From an uncultured Sutterella sp. (GTDB lineage: Bacteria > Pseudomonadota > Gammaproteobacteria > Burkholderiales > Burkholderiaceae_F): a stretch of 64,000 nucleotides of DNA. The position numbers and the translations under genes were made by a program. Shown here in pieces: positions 9,034-17,454 of the stretch. Numbering within the stretch: position 1 is the stretch's first letter; the number at the start of each line of letters is the position of its first letter. Below the pieces are notes generated by a model. It did not search any database and was not told the DNA's origin. It worked only from the letters and a program-made list of their open reading frames with translations. The DNA lies in contig CABQGK010000001.1 in assembly GCA_902463725.1 (NCBI GenBank), forward strand, positions 265,201 to 329,200, written 5' to 3'.

Positions 9034-9582
9034 ATGATTCGTCGTTCCTTTTTATCAGCCGTGCTGGCAGCGGGCGCGCTTGCCGCGCTCTCGACGGGGG
9101 TTCTAGCGCAGGAGCCGAGCGCCGCAGTCAATCCCGCTCAGGCGAAGGTTAAGCCCGCCGCAGAGCAAGAAGAGGTGCGTCAGCCCTTACCGCTCTCAAC
9201 GGGGCGCGTGATGAAGAATTTGGGCGCTGAAGGGCTCTATGTTTTTGACTGCAACCCGCGCGACCTCTACGACGTTGCGCACGTGCCAGGCGCCGTGCAC
9301 ATCAACGTGAAAGAGTGGCAGAAGTTACTGCCGAAAGACAAAAAGAACAGCTATCTGATCTTTTACTGCGTCAACCGTCTCTGCAACGTGAGCTGGGAGA
9401 TTGCGGAAGCGACGATCAAACTGGGCTATGAAAACGTCTACGTGATGCCTGACGGCATTCAGGGCTGGATTCACAAAGGCCACAAGTATGACGGCAAAGG
9501 CAATAACGCGCTTGAGCGCCAGAAGCTTATCGATGCGGCAGCGCAGGCTGCAGCGCTTGGAAACGGTAACCAGACCAAGTAG
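9034..9582 (+). CDS. Exported single-domain rhodanese-like protein
   Basis: 182 residues with a signal peptide ending near VLA-25, so a periplasmic protein. The rhodanese fold is visible as the HVPGAVHI strand-turn (83-90), the presumed catalytic Cys112 in the loop YCVNRLCN (with a second cysteine, C117) and the closing GIQGW (141-145). Rhodaneses carry sulfane sulfur on this cysteine. Next to a sulfite reductase it may handle thiosulfate, polysulfide or another sulfur intermediate, or act on a protein thiol; this is inference. The start is fixed by AAGGAGG (9018-9024), 9 nt before the ATG. It is the first gene after the stem-loop that follows mccA. Confidence 0.85.
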   Translation: MIRRSFLSAVLAAGALAALSTGVLAQEPSAAVNPAQAKVKPAAEQEEVRQPLPLSTGRVMKNLGAEGLYVFDCNPRDLYDVAHVPGAVHINVKEWQKLLPKDKKNSYLIFYCVNRLCNVSWEIAEATIKLGYENVYVMPDGIQGWIHKGHKYDGKGNNALERQKLIDAAAQAAALGNGNQTK

Positions 9583-9616
9583 TGGGCAGAGTTAAGAAAG
9601 GTGAGAAACGACTGTC

Positions 9617-10009
9617 ATGAAAGATGAGAAAAAAAGCTATCTGACTGGGTTGCTCATGATGGCGCTCGGTTTGGGGCTCTCGGCGGTCTCGCTCTATGCA
9701 CTACCGATCTGCCACGGCGATGAGCACATGTCGTGCTACTACATGGTGCGTGCGGAAGCGCTTCTGGGGGGCGTGATTGGGAGCTCTGGCGTGTTGCTGA
9801 TGATTTTGGGTAAAGCGCGCGCCGCCGGGGTCGAAATGATGAACGTGCTACTGGGGCTTGCGGTCATCGCGATTGCGACTATCGTGATTGGTCCTTGTCC
9901 AAGCCCCATGATGGCGTGCCATGCCATGAGCGCAAAGGTGCTGGTACTTTGGGGTGCCGTGGTAGCGGTGGTGGCTGTTGCAGACGCTTGGCGTCTTTCG
10001 CAAGATTGA
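9617..10009 (+). CDS. DUF4418 family integral membrane protein
   Basis: 130 residues with about four hydrophobic helices (roughly 9-30, 47-66, 76-93, 104-122). The pattern PICHG...MSCYYMVRAEALLG (30-51) and IGPCPSPMMAC (91-101) matches what I remember of DUF4418: paired cysteines and a histidine or methionine placed at the same membrane face (C32, H33, H37, C40, C94, C101, H102). Function is unknown for the family. Genes of this family often sit beside FtsX-type ABC transporters, as here. The Cys/His/Met clusters suggest metal (possibly copper) or thiol chemistry, which is inference. The ribosome site AAAGGTGAG (9597-9605) precedes the ATG. Confidence 0.75.
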   Translation: MKDEKKSYLTGLLMMALGLGLSAVSLYALPICHGDEHMSCYYMVRAEALLGGVIGSSGVLLMILGKARAAGVEMMNVLLGLAVIAIATIVIGPCPSPMMACHAMSAKVLVLWGAVVAVVAVADAWRLSQD

Positions 10010-10265
10010 TTTTCTGGCAGGGTGAAAGAGGACGGGGAAGTGCAGGCTTGGGGTGCTGCGCTTCCCTTCGTCTTATTGGCAAGGCGGTATCCTCAAATGC
10101 GCTTAGGGAAACTCCCAAGCCGCTTTCTTGCGCATTTCGGGCGATACTACCAAGGCGTGGCGTCTTTGGCGTGTGCTGCGGTTGACGGCACATTGAAGCG
10201 CGCAGTGTGGCGTTGTGGCCTTCACTGCGCCGTGACGCCGCTCGGCGGTGGGAGGTGAGTTGGTT

Positions 10266-11492
10266 ATGAGTGAAAGAAATAGAGAGGCGCAAGAGAGCGC
10301 TACGCTCACGCCAGGGGCACTTGCGCGTGCCAATTTGGCAGGACGCAGCGCACGAACGCTTCTGCTCGTGACGATTGTGGCGGTCTTTTCGCTACTACTT
10401 TTTACGGGTGCGATGCTCGCTGCCAATTGGCAGGCGGGGGTGTCGTCACTCTCAGCAAGGCTCGGTGCAGACCTATTGGTGGTGCCGCAGGGGGAAGGCA
10501 AAAAGATCGAAAAGGTGCTCCTGCGCGCCGAGCCCTCCAATTTTTTACTTGATGCGCACATCACAGACCTTGTACGGGCCGTGCCCGACGCCATTGGTGT
10601 GACTCCGCAGCTCTTTATTTCGAGTCTTGATGCACAGTGCTGCTCGGTGAAGGTGCAGCTCATTGGGCTTGAGAGCGAGAGTGACTTTGTGGTAAAGCCG
10701 TGGCTCACGGCGCCGCTTGCGCACCCTCTGGCGGACGATGAGGTGATCGTCGGTAACTACATCGTGGGCGATATTGGCAGCACGCTCACGTTTTTTGATA
10801 CGAAATTCAAAATCGTCGGTCAACTCTCAGCGTCTGGCATGGGCTTTGACAGTTCGGTCTTTATGACGATGGCTGCGGCGCGCAAGTTGGGCGCTAAAGC
10901 CGAGCCCAGTCGTGCCGCGGACTACCAGCACTCGATCTCAGCGGTGCTGGTGCGCGTCAAGCCTGGCGTTGACCCCCTGAGTATCTCGGACGGGGTGCTT
11001 GACCAAGTAGGGCTCAAGGGCGGGATTAACTTTGTGTTTGCCTCGGCGCTCATGAGCGATACCGCATCGAAACTGCGGCAGCTCACCACCGCCATGCTCT
11101 CCGTGGGGGCGCTCCTTTGGGCGATTGCGGGCGCCATTCTCTTTGTGGTTTTCTCCTTTGCCTATCAGGAACGCGCACAGGAGCGAGCGCTTCTGCGTGC
11201 GCTCGGTGCGCCGCTCTCACTCATTAAGCGCATGGTGAGCCTCGAAGCATTGATGGTCGGTGGCGTAGGGGGCGCGCTCGGCATTGCGCTTGGGGGGCTC
11301 CTCTTTTCGCTTCTCACTGAGAGCCTCGCAAAACTCGTGGGGCTTCCTGGCCTCACGCCTAGCGCGGTCGTGTGGGTGGAAAATGCGGCGCTTGTGCTCC
11401 TTGCCGCACTGCTGACGCCGCTAGTGGCTGCGCGCGTGACGCTTGCGCGTCATGCTCGTCGCGACATCACGGCGGCCCTACAGGAGGACTGA
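10266..11492 (+). CDS. FtsX/MacB-type ABC transporter permease with periplasmic Cys-Cys pair
   Basis: 408 residues. One helix near 31-53, a large periplasmic domain, then three helices near the C-terminus: the FtsX/MacB/LolC topology, whose members often move or act on periplasmic substrates rather than transport across the membrane. The periplasmic domain carries adjacent cysteines C125-C126 (DAQCCSVKVQL). The start was moved from the GTG at 10248 to the ATG at 10266 because GGAGGTGAG (10251-10259) gives proper spacing to the latter. A gap of about 250 nt to the DUF4418 gene contains no feature. The stop is 3 nt before the ATPase start, so the two are co-translated. The substrate is unknown; see the finding on a possible MccA maturation module. 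Confidence 0.85.
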   Translation: MSERNREAQESATLTPGALARANLAGRSARTLLLVTIVAVFSLLLFTGAMLAANWQAGVSSLSARLGADLLVVPQGEGKKIEKVLLRAEPSNFLLDAHITDLVRAVPDAIGVTPQLFISSLDAQCCSVKVQLIGLESESDFVVKPWLTAPLAHPLADDEVIVGNYIVGDIGSTLTFFDTKFKIVGQLSASGMGFDSSVFMTMAAARKLGAKAEPSRAADYQHSISAVLVRVKPGVDPLSISDGVLDQVGLKGGINFVFASALMSDTASKLRQLTTAMLSVGALLWAIAGAILFVVFSFAYQERAQERALLRALGAPLSLIKRMVSLEALMVGGVGGALGIALGGLLFSLLTESLAKLVGLPGLTPSAVVWVENAALVLLAALLTPLVAARVTLARHARRDITAALQED

Positions 11493-11495
11493 GAC

Positions 11496-12236
11496 ATGAC
11501 GCTCAATAAAGAGATGACGGCAGAGCGCGAGCGTGTGGCACTCCTTTCGGCCGAGTCGGTTGGTAAGTGCTTTGAGGCGCAGGGACGCACGATTTGGCCC
11601 GTGCGAGGAGCGAACTTAACGCTCTACGCTGGCGAGATGGTGACGTTGCGCGGCCGAAGCGGTAGCGGAAAATCCACGCTCATTAATACGCTGCTGGGAC
11701 TCTGGCACGCCGACGAGGGGAGGGTGATGCTGATGGGTGAGGGGCTCGCTGGGCAGAGTGATCAAGCGCTCTCCGCGCTACGCAATCGCTACGTGGGTTA
11801 TGTGCCACAGAGCGCGGCGATGCTCGCCACGTTAAGCGTGCTCGACAATGTGCGCCTTCCCTGGTACTTGAGTGAGCGAGAGCCTGAGCCCCAGGGGCGC
11901 GCCATGGCGTTACTTGAGCGCGTGGGGCTCGCAGCGCTTGCGCATGAGCGCCCAGCACGGCTCTCGGGTGGTGAGCGCCGCCGCGTGGCGCTCGTGCGTG
12001 CGCTCATGACAGAGCCACGCATCATTGTCGCCGATGAGCCTACCGCAAGCTTAGATGAGGAAAGTGCGCTCACTGTGGTGACCCTTTTGAGGGAGGCCGC
12101 GGATCGCGGTGCCGCGGTTTTGAGCGTGACGCACGACGCGGTAGGACTGGAACTGAGTCACAGAATTTGTCAAATGGCCGACGGTCGCTTAAGCCCTATG
12201 GAAGGGCTACCCGCCGGTGAACAATTGCAACCATAA
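11496..12236 (+). CDS. ABC transporter ATP-binding protein (LolD/MacB family)
   Basis: 246 residues with all nucleotide-binding motifs intact: Walker A GRSGSGKST (53-61), Q-loop Q105 in YVPQS, signature LSGGE (156-160), Walker B IIVADE (176-181), D-loop after SLD and H-loop H213. It powers the FtsX-type permease encoded 3 nt upstream. The ribosome site AGGAGG (11482-11487) lies inside the end of the permease gene, 8 nt before the ATG, showing tight coupling. Subfamily assignment rests on the partner topology and overall sequence pattern. It is cytoplasmic and peripheral to the inner membrane. Confidence 0.9.
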   Translation: MTLNKEMTAERERVALLSAESVGKCFEAQGRTIWPVRGANLTLYAGEMVTLRGRSGSGKSTLINTLLGLWHADEGRVMLMGEGLAGQSDQALSALRNRYVGYVPQSAAMLATLSVLDNVRLPWYLSEREPEPQGRAMALLERVGLAALAHERPARLSGGERRRVALVRALMTEPRIIVADEPTASLDEESALTVVTLLREAADRGAAVLSVTHDAVGLELSHRICQMADGRLSPMEGLPAGEQLQP

Positions 12237-12250
12237 CGAGGAGATCCATT

Positions 12251-12667
12251 ATGAAACGACGCGATGTAGTGAAGGCTGCGATGGTACTTGCCGCCACGAG
12301 CACGGCCTCCGGGCAACTTTTGGCGAAGGCTTATAACTGGGAGGATCCGTTCCCGATTAAGGGGAAGGTGACGGTGGCAGAGTTTGGCGCAAAGTGGTGC
12401 GCGGGCTGCCCAGAGATGGAAGCGATCTTCAACAAGGTGAAAGACTACTACGGGGATCGCGTAGCGATGGTCTATGTCGATATCGATAAGTACCAAGGCA
12501 TTGAAGATAAGTACCTCATCGACAGAATGCCCTCGCAGCGCTTCTTTGATATTCACGGTGAACCGATTTGGCACCATAACGGCGCGCTCTCCGAAGAGGA
12601 ACTCAAGGAGCGTATCGAAATGCTCCTTGCTCGCGCGGAAGAAGACCGTAAAGCGGGTAAGCTCTAA
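12251..12667 (+). CDS. Exported thioredoxin-like protein (CAGC)
   Basis: 138 residues. The N-terminus KRRDVVKAA followed by a hydrophobic stretch is a twin-arginine-like or Sec signal, with cleavage near residues 25-27. The thioredoxin fold shows WCAGC (redox pair C50/C53), the strand MVYVDID and the cis-proline context RMPSQRFFD. It probably works in the periplasm as a thiol reductant or metallochaperone-like factor. In this operon it could keep haem-attachment or copper-ligand cysteines of MccA reduced, which is inference. AGGAGA (12239-12244) lies 6 nt before the ATG and the gap to the ATPase gene is 14 nt. It is the last gene of the cluster; the next gene is convergent. Confidence 0.85.
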   Translation: MKRRDVVKAAMVLAATSTASGQLLAKAYNWEDPFPIKGKVTVAEFGAKWCAGCPEMEAIFNKVKDYYGDRVAMVYVDIDKYQGIEDKYLIDRMPSQRFFDIHGEPIWHHNGALSEEELKERIEMLLARAEEDRKAGKL

Positions 12668-12680
12668 ATCGAAAGCTAAA

Positions 12681-12707
12681 CGACGCACGGGGGAGCCCGA
12701 TGCGTCG
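12681..12707 (+). terminator. Hairpin at the end of the mccA operon
   Basis: Arms CGACGCACGGG and CCCGATGCGTCG form an almost perfect stem (one bulged A) 14 nt after the thioredoxin stop. On the plus strand no T run follows (CAAAAAAT), so it may halt RNA decay or assist rho-dependent ending rather than be a classical terminator. Confidence 0.35.
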
Positions 12708-12756
12708 CAAAAAATAGGCGCCCCCGAGCGAGTGACATAAACGTTCGGGGGCGCCT
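12708..12756 (-). terminator. Intrinsic terminator of the minus-strand autotransporter
   Basis: A perfect 12-bp stem AGGCGCCCCCGA (12716-12727) / TCGGGGGCGCCT (12745-12756) is preceded on the plus strand by AAAAAAT, which reads as a T run after the hairpin on the minus strand. It lies 52 nt past the autotransporter stop codon. Confidence 0.8.
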
Positions 12757-12807
12757 CCATAGGCGAGACGCGCTTTGTGCGCCATGCGCGTCTCGCACTC
12801 CTCTCGA

Positions 12808-15800
12808 TCAGAAGCGCCAGCGTACGGTGCTGCTAGCAGCACCAGCGCTATAGCCCGAGCGCGCTTGAGCGTCAAGTGTCGCTTCGAGCGTCACCGATGG
12901 ACTCACTTGCCAGGCCAGCCCCAGCCCGAGCTCCCCTAAAAGGCGCCCTTGGCGCGTGTTTTCCACGCGGAACGTGCTCCCCTCAAACGCCGCAAAGGAT
13001 GCGGTGAGGGCACGGCCGCGCGCAAGCAAATCGTACCCGAGAGCGGTCTTCACGTTGAGTGTGAGGGCGTCGCTCACGGGCGTAGCGAGCTTAACGCCCA
13101 CGCGCGAGATGAGCTGCTCGGAGCGCTGATCCTCCACACGAAGGTTAAGGGCGCCTGCACCCGTTTCTTGGTAGCCGCGTGTATCAACGAGCGTGTAGTC
13201 AAGGCGCACAAAGGGCGTGATGCGCATTGCTGAGAGCGGCATCGTCCAGTTAAGCCCCGTGCCCGCGGTAAAGAGCGTCGCTGTGCTGCGCGCGACGGCT
13301 TCACGTCCGACAAAGCTAAGTGTGCGCTCACCTTTCAGCGTGGCGCGTCCCGCATAGAGCCTTGCATCGAGCATGAGCGCATCGGTGAGATCCGCTTCCG
13401 CGTAGCTCCCCAGAAGCCAGCTGTCGGTCTTTACGCGTTGCGAGGTAGCGCTACTGCCACGCTCGGTGAGCGTGGCGTGCGTGTATGCTGCGCTGAGCCC
13501 AGCACGCACCCCAGGACGCACACAGACGTTGCCGCCCGCAGCAAGCCCCTCGGTATCCGCACGGTAGCCCGCCGCGCCATGGTCTGCGGACTGCGTTGCA
13601 CGCTCACCCAGAAGCCTCGCCCAGAGCTCTGGGCCGCTTTCTGCCGAGCACGCTTCGCGCGCGAAGGCAGGCGCGTCGCTCATGAGCGCGATCTGCTCGG
13701 CAATCGCCGCATTGGTTGTGCCCGAGAGCGAGGGGAGTGTCCCCACCACTGCGCGGGCTAGCGCGTCGCGGCTTGTGGAGTTCGCGAGCAATCCGAGGTC
13801 GGCTGCGCGATTGGCGTCCTCGGTAATGAGCGCATCGAGCACGCGTGCTGCATCCTCTGCGCGCTCAAAGCCCGCTTCACGCACGATCTCAACAAGCGTG
13901 GGTGTGCTGGGATTCGCTGGCACAGTAGGCTCTTCAGGCTGCTCTGGCTCCGTGGGTCCCGTGGGTGGCGTGGGCTCCTCTGGCTCTGTGGGCGTTGTTG
14001 GGCTATTTTTGAGCGTGAGCTTGAGATCCAGCGCGTGGTTCTCATTGACAAATTCCTGCTCAAAATCGAAAAGCACGGAGTTGCTTGTGAGCCTTGAAAA
14101 GCGCCCAGAGATCCCATTGTCTGCCGAGAGGATCGAGGTGAGCGTCGCGCTCTCGGTAAGCCCCGAGATGTTGATCAAAAGCGTTGAGCCATCATTAATG
14201 GTGATGGTGTTGCTCGCATGCGTTTGGCTGTAGCGCGTTGCGCTTTCAACATCCATGGCGTAGGTGCCCGAGATGTTGAGTTCGGAGAACTCGGTAAGAA
14301 GCGGCGTGCTACGCGGCACGCGCCTCAGAGCGCTCGAGGTGCCGCTTTCTGTCTCTCGAATCCCAACGCCGAGCGTTGCCTCTTCGTTGACCGTCACTGC
14401 GAGGTTTGCAAGCGACGTATTGGGGAGCGTGAGTGTCCCGTCCTCAACGGTGAGCGTGCCACGCACAGCCTGCTCACCCGAGAGGCTCGCCTCGCCCGTA
14501 CCACGCTTAATGAGCGTGCTGCTTGCGCCCGCGCCCGTTTCGAGTGCGCCGCTTACTGCGAGCGCATCAAAGATGAAGGTGCCGTTGACTTCAAGCGTTT
14601 GATCGGTTGTGAGCGAGTTCGCGCTACTTGTGAGTGTGCTGCCCTCAGAAATGATCGTGCGATCCGCGGCAAAGCCAGCGGCGTTGTTGTTTTCTCCGAG
14701 CATGAGCCACTTCTTGAAGCTTTGCGGCACACCCGACTCGCCATCATCGTAACTATCGCTTGTCTCGAGCGTCGCTTGATCAAGCCCCGTGAGTGTGGCG
14801 GTGAGCGCAGCGAGCGCGGCGCCAGTTGTTTTCCCAGTGACCAGCACGGTTTCGCCATTGACGAGCGCTTCATCAACGACGAGCGCGCGGGTGGCGGCAA
14901 GCGCCCCGAGTTCCTCGGCGCTATAGGCATCAAGCTGGGTGCGTCCTGCAAAGGCTAGGGTGGCGTCTGTCGCCTCAAGCGCTTTACCGCTAGCCTTAAA
15001 GGTTGCGGCATTGAAATTGGCGAGCGTGAGCGTTTTGCCCGCTGCAACCGTGTTACGGGCTGCGAGCTTACTCGCATCAAGCACTTTGGCGCCACCCTCG
15101 ATGCGCCAGGCGGCGAGCGCAGAGAGATCCAGCTCGCGCCCGAGCGTCATGAGATCGGTGCTCACGAGAGTTCGGTTGGCCGCAGTGCTCCGGAGAAATT
15201 GCGTGAGCCAAGTGGGCGTGGCTACTCCCGAGCTACCCGCTTCGGTGAGGTTTGTTTCGAGCGTGGTGTTGCTACCCGCGTTGAGCGTGAGCGTACCGCT
15301 CACCGTAAAGTTCTTATCGATATTGAGCGTTGTATCTGAGGCGGCGATCGTAAGATCGTTCGCGGCAAGCGTGCCCGCGAGCTTAAGCGTGCGATGCCCT
15401 GATGTGTCCGAGCCCACCATCGTCAGCGTATCACTATCGATTCGACGGAAGGCGCTTAGATCTGTTGCGACAAACGCTGCGGGCTTAAACGCGTCAATCG
15501 TGAGCGCGCCATTGAGCCCTGTCACGCCTGTGAGATCCAAGGTTCCGTTTGTGAAGTCAATGTCGCGGATGCGGTCATTGAGCATCCCCGTGAGCGCCCA
15601 GGTTCCCGCGCTATCGACCTCGATTTTGTTAAAGCCCGCGGTGGCGAGCGCGCCACCCGTGCTAAGGACACTCAAGTCAAGCGTCTGCGTATCACGCGCA
15701 ATGCCGCCGAGCGCAAGGGTGTTGGCGCCCGTGCTGGTGACGGCTCCCGTGATGGTGACCTCAGAGCCAAGCGTGCCCCAGAGTTCAAGCGTATTGCCGC

Positions 15801-16728
15801 TACCCAAAACGATGGCCGTGCTCGCGGTGCTACCCGCTCCGCCCAGAATGCGGCTGCCGCGCTCAAGAATGATGCGGTTAGTTGAGCCCGTTGTCTCGAT
15901 TGCCGCGCCGCCTCTGCCCGAGTCACTCGCGCCCCCCGAAACCGAGCCCGCGATCTGCGCGATGTTTCCCATAAAGAGCACCAAGCCGCTCTGGCCATTG
16001 ACTCCAGCCCCTTCGGCACGCGTGCCGATGACGTTCCCGGAGAAACGTGCATAGGCGTTGCTGTTCATATAGACGGTCCACGCTTCGGTGGGTACGCTGC
16101 TGGCGCGGGTTGCACTATAGCCATGCGTTGCGGTCTTGAGAACAAGCTCCTCTGAACCAATATTGCCCGAGATATCAAAGAGCCCGGAACTGAGCACGAG
16201 CGCACGGTGTACATCGCCCGCGGCCGTGTAGTTGGCTGAGACGGGGGCACTCACGCGAAAGCGACCGCCCTCGAGATGTAGCGTGGCGCTGTCCTCAAGC
16301 GCTTCCAGACTAGCCATGCTTTTGCCGCTCAAATCCCCCGTGATGGCAATGAGTGTGGATTGTCCGCTAAAAGGATTGAAACGCTCAGCCCAGTTATTGA
16401 GATCATTGGTCGCTTCGATCTTGGCTTGCACGGGGCCCGCGTCCGTAAAGTTAAGCGTCATGCCCGAGATTGCTGCGCCCGAGGTTTCGAAGTGGGTGCT
16501 CGAGCAGACGCCGCTCGAGAGTTCAAAAACAGCGTTTGACGCGCAACGCTCGGGAGCGGCGAGCGCAGGGGAGCTTGCCGCGGCAAGCGCACTGAGCGCT
16601 GCACTCACTGCAAGGGCGGCGAGACGTGGGCGCGCGCGTGTGCTCTTTTGATGAGAGCGGGTTGTTTCCGCGACGCACATCCAAGCGTCGCGCATCGTGT
16701 TGTAGACAAGACGATAGAGCGTGTTCAT
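12808..16728 (-). CDS. ESPR-containing autotransporter, AIDA/pertactin-like
   Basis: 1306 residues. Residues 1-25 (MNTLYRLVYN...AWMCVAE) match the extended signal peptide region of large type V proteins; a classical signal follows, with cleavage near ALA-57. The passenger (about 58-905) is rich in short Leu/Thr/Gly beta-strand repeats typical of a right-handed beta-helix. A Pro/Glu-rich linker (about 906-938) precedes an alpha-helical stretch and the C-terminal beta-barrel (about 1030-1306), which ends in TVRWRF with a terminal Phe. The ESPR fixes the start at 16728 although no good ribosome site is visible. It is convergent with the mccA operon and divergent from proC. It is not closely similar to the two autotransporters at the left edge. 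Likely an adhesin or biofilm factor; the target is unknown. Confidence 0.9.
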   Translation of the reverse strand: MNTLYRLVYNTMRDAWMCVAETTRSHQKSTRARPRLAALAVSAALSALAAASSPALAAPERCASNAVFELSSGVCSSTHFETSGAAISGMTLNFTDAGPVQAKIEATNDLNNWAERFNPFSGQSTLIAITGDLSGKSMASLEALEDSATLHLEGGRFRVSAPVSANYTAAGDVHRALVLSSGLFDISGNIGSEELVLKTATHGYSATRASSVPTEAWTVYMNSNAYARFSGNVIGTRAEGAGVNGQSGLVLFMGNIAQIAGSVSGGASDSGRGGAAIETTGSTNRIILERGSRILGGAGSTASTAIVLGSGNTLELWGTLGSEVTITGAVTSTGANTLALGGIARDTQTLDLSVLSTGGALATAGFNKIEVDSAGTWALTGMLNDRIRDIDFTNGTLDLTGVTGLNGALTIDAFKPAAFVATDLSAFRRIDSDTLTMVGSDTSGHRTLKLAGTLAANDLTIAASDTTLNIDKNFTVSGTLTLNAGSNTTLETNLTEAGSSGVATPTWLTQFLRSTAANRTLVSTDLMTLGRELDLSALAAWRIEGGAKVLDASKLAARNTVAAGKTLTLANFNAATFKASGKALEATDATLAFAGRTQLDAYSAEELGALAATRALVVDEALVNGETVLVTGKTTGAALAALTATLTGLDQATLETSDSYDDGESGVPQSFKKWLMLGENNNAAGFAADRTIISEGSTLTSSANSLTTDQTLEVNGTFIFDALAVSGALETGAGASSTLIKRGTGEASLSGEQAVRGTLTVEDGTLTLPNTSLANLAVTVNEEATLGVGIRETESGTSSALRRVPRSTPLLTEFSELNISGTYAMDVESATRYSQTHASNTITINDGSTLLINISGLTESATLTSILSADNGISGRFSRLTSNSVLFDFEQEFVNENHALDLKLTLKNSPTTPTEPEEPTPPTGPTEPEQPEEPTVPANPSTPTLVEIVREAGFERAEDAARVLDALITEDANRAADLGLLANSTSRDALARAVVGTLPSLSGTTNAAIAEQIALMSDAPAFAREACSAESGPELWARLLGERATQSADHGAAGYRADTEGLAAGGNVCVRPGVRAGLSAAYTHATLTERGSSATSQRVKTDSWLLGSYAEADLTDALMLDARLYAGRATLKGERTLSFVGREAVARSTATLFTAGTGLNWTMPLSAMRITPFVRLDYTLVDTRGYQETGAGALNLRVEDQRSEQLISRVGVKLATPVSDALTLNVKTALGYDLLARGRALTASFAAFEGSTFRVENTRQGRLLGELGLGLAWQVSPSVTLEATLDAQARSGYSAGAASSTVRWRF

Positions 16729-17454
16729 AGGTGGAAGGTATGGTCCTTAGAAAAAGGCGGGAAATGCCAAAGTATCTCGCCACGGCGGCGCTCAGCCCCA
16801 AAGGAGAAAAATGGAGATAAAAGTTATTTTTTGATGAATTTGGGAGCCAATCAAATAATGATTGTTGAGTGCACAGCTGGCCTATTAGGCCCCTAGGGTG
16901 TTTGAGAGGAAATTGACGCTAACGCCTTGAATAAAATGCGTTTTACGACAACACCTATCCGAGGGCTACCTAAAATTTAGCGCAGTGTACAGAAATTGAA
17001 TTCGCCTCTCAAATAAGTTTTTTATAGCTCACTAATAAGGTAATTTTTGTCGTTTGCACTCACCCACACCCGTACAAACACATCTCGGCTATTGAGCGAA
17101 TTTTTCGAGCAATAGCAAGGGGTGAGGAAGTTGGACAATTTCGAGTCGCAGGTGGTGCAAACTCCGTAGAGAATAAAAACTGTGTAACGAGCTGTAACTG
17201 TGGGCGGTGAGCTTGTGTGTGCGTACCGCGCTGCCTGAGGTGGGTGGGACTTGCGCATCGAGCTAACGCTGTGGCGCGGCGTAGGGTTGCGAGTTTGGCG
17301 CGCGATGACATGGTGCACGGACAGCGCAGTGCGCCGATCAGGCACAATTAAGTGTGGCGCTCGAAGCTTGGGCGGAGAAGTTCCACGCTCTTTGCGCAGT
17401 GCGCATTTTAGAGCCGAGCGCTCCAACCTATAGTTAGCAACAAAGGACGGCAGG
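16729..17454. other. Divergent intergenic region (autotransporter / proC)
   Basis: About 725 bp without a convincing gene. The half next to the autotransporter is AT-rich, as expected of a promoter region. Next to proC a TATAGT (17429-17434) could be a -10 box, but no good -35 is seen. The overlapping minus-strand reading frame that runs into proC looks like a shadow. Confidence 0.4.

Noticed and set aside
10248..10265. GTG start for the ABC permease
   Set aside because: The GGAGGTGAG sequence at 10251-10259 overlaps that region and is correctly spaced for the ATG at 10266.
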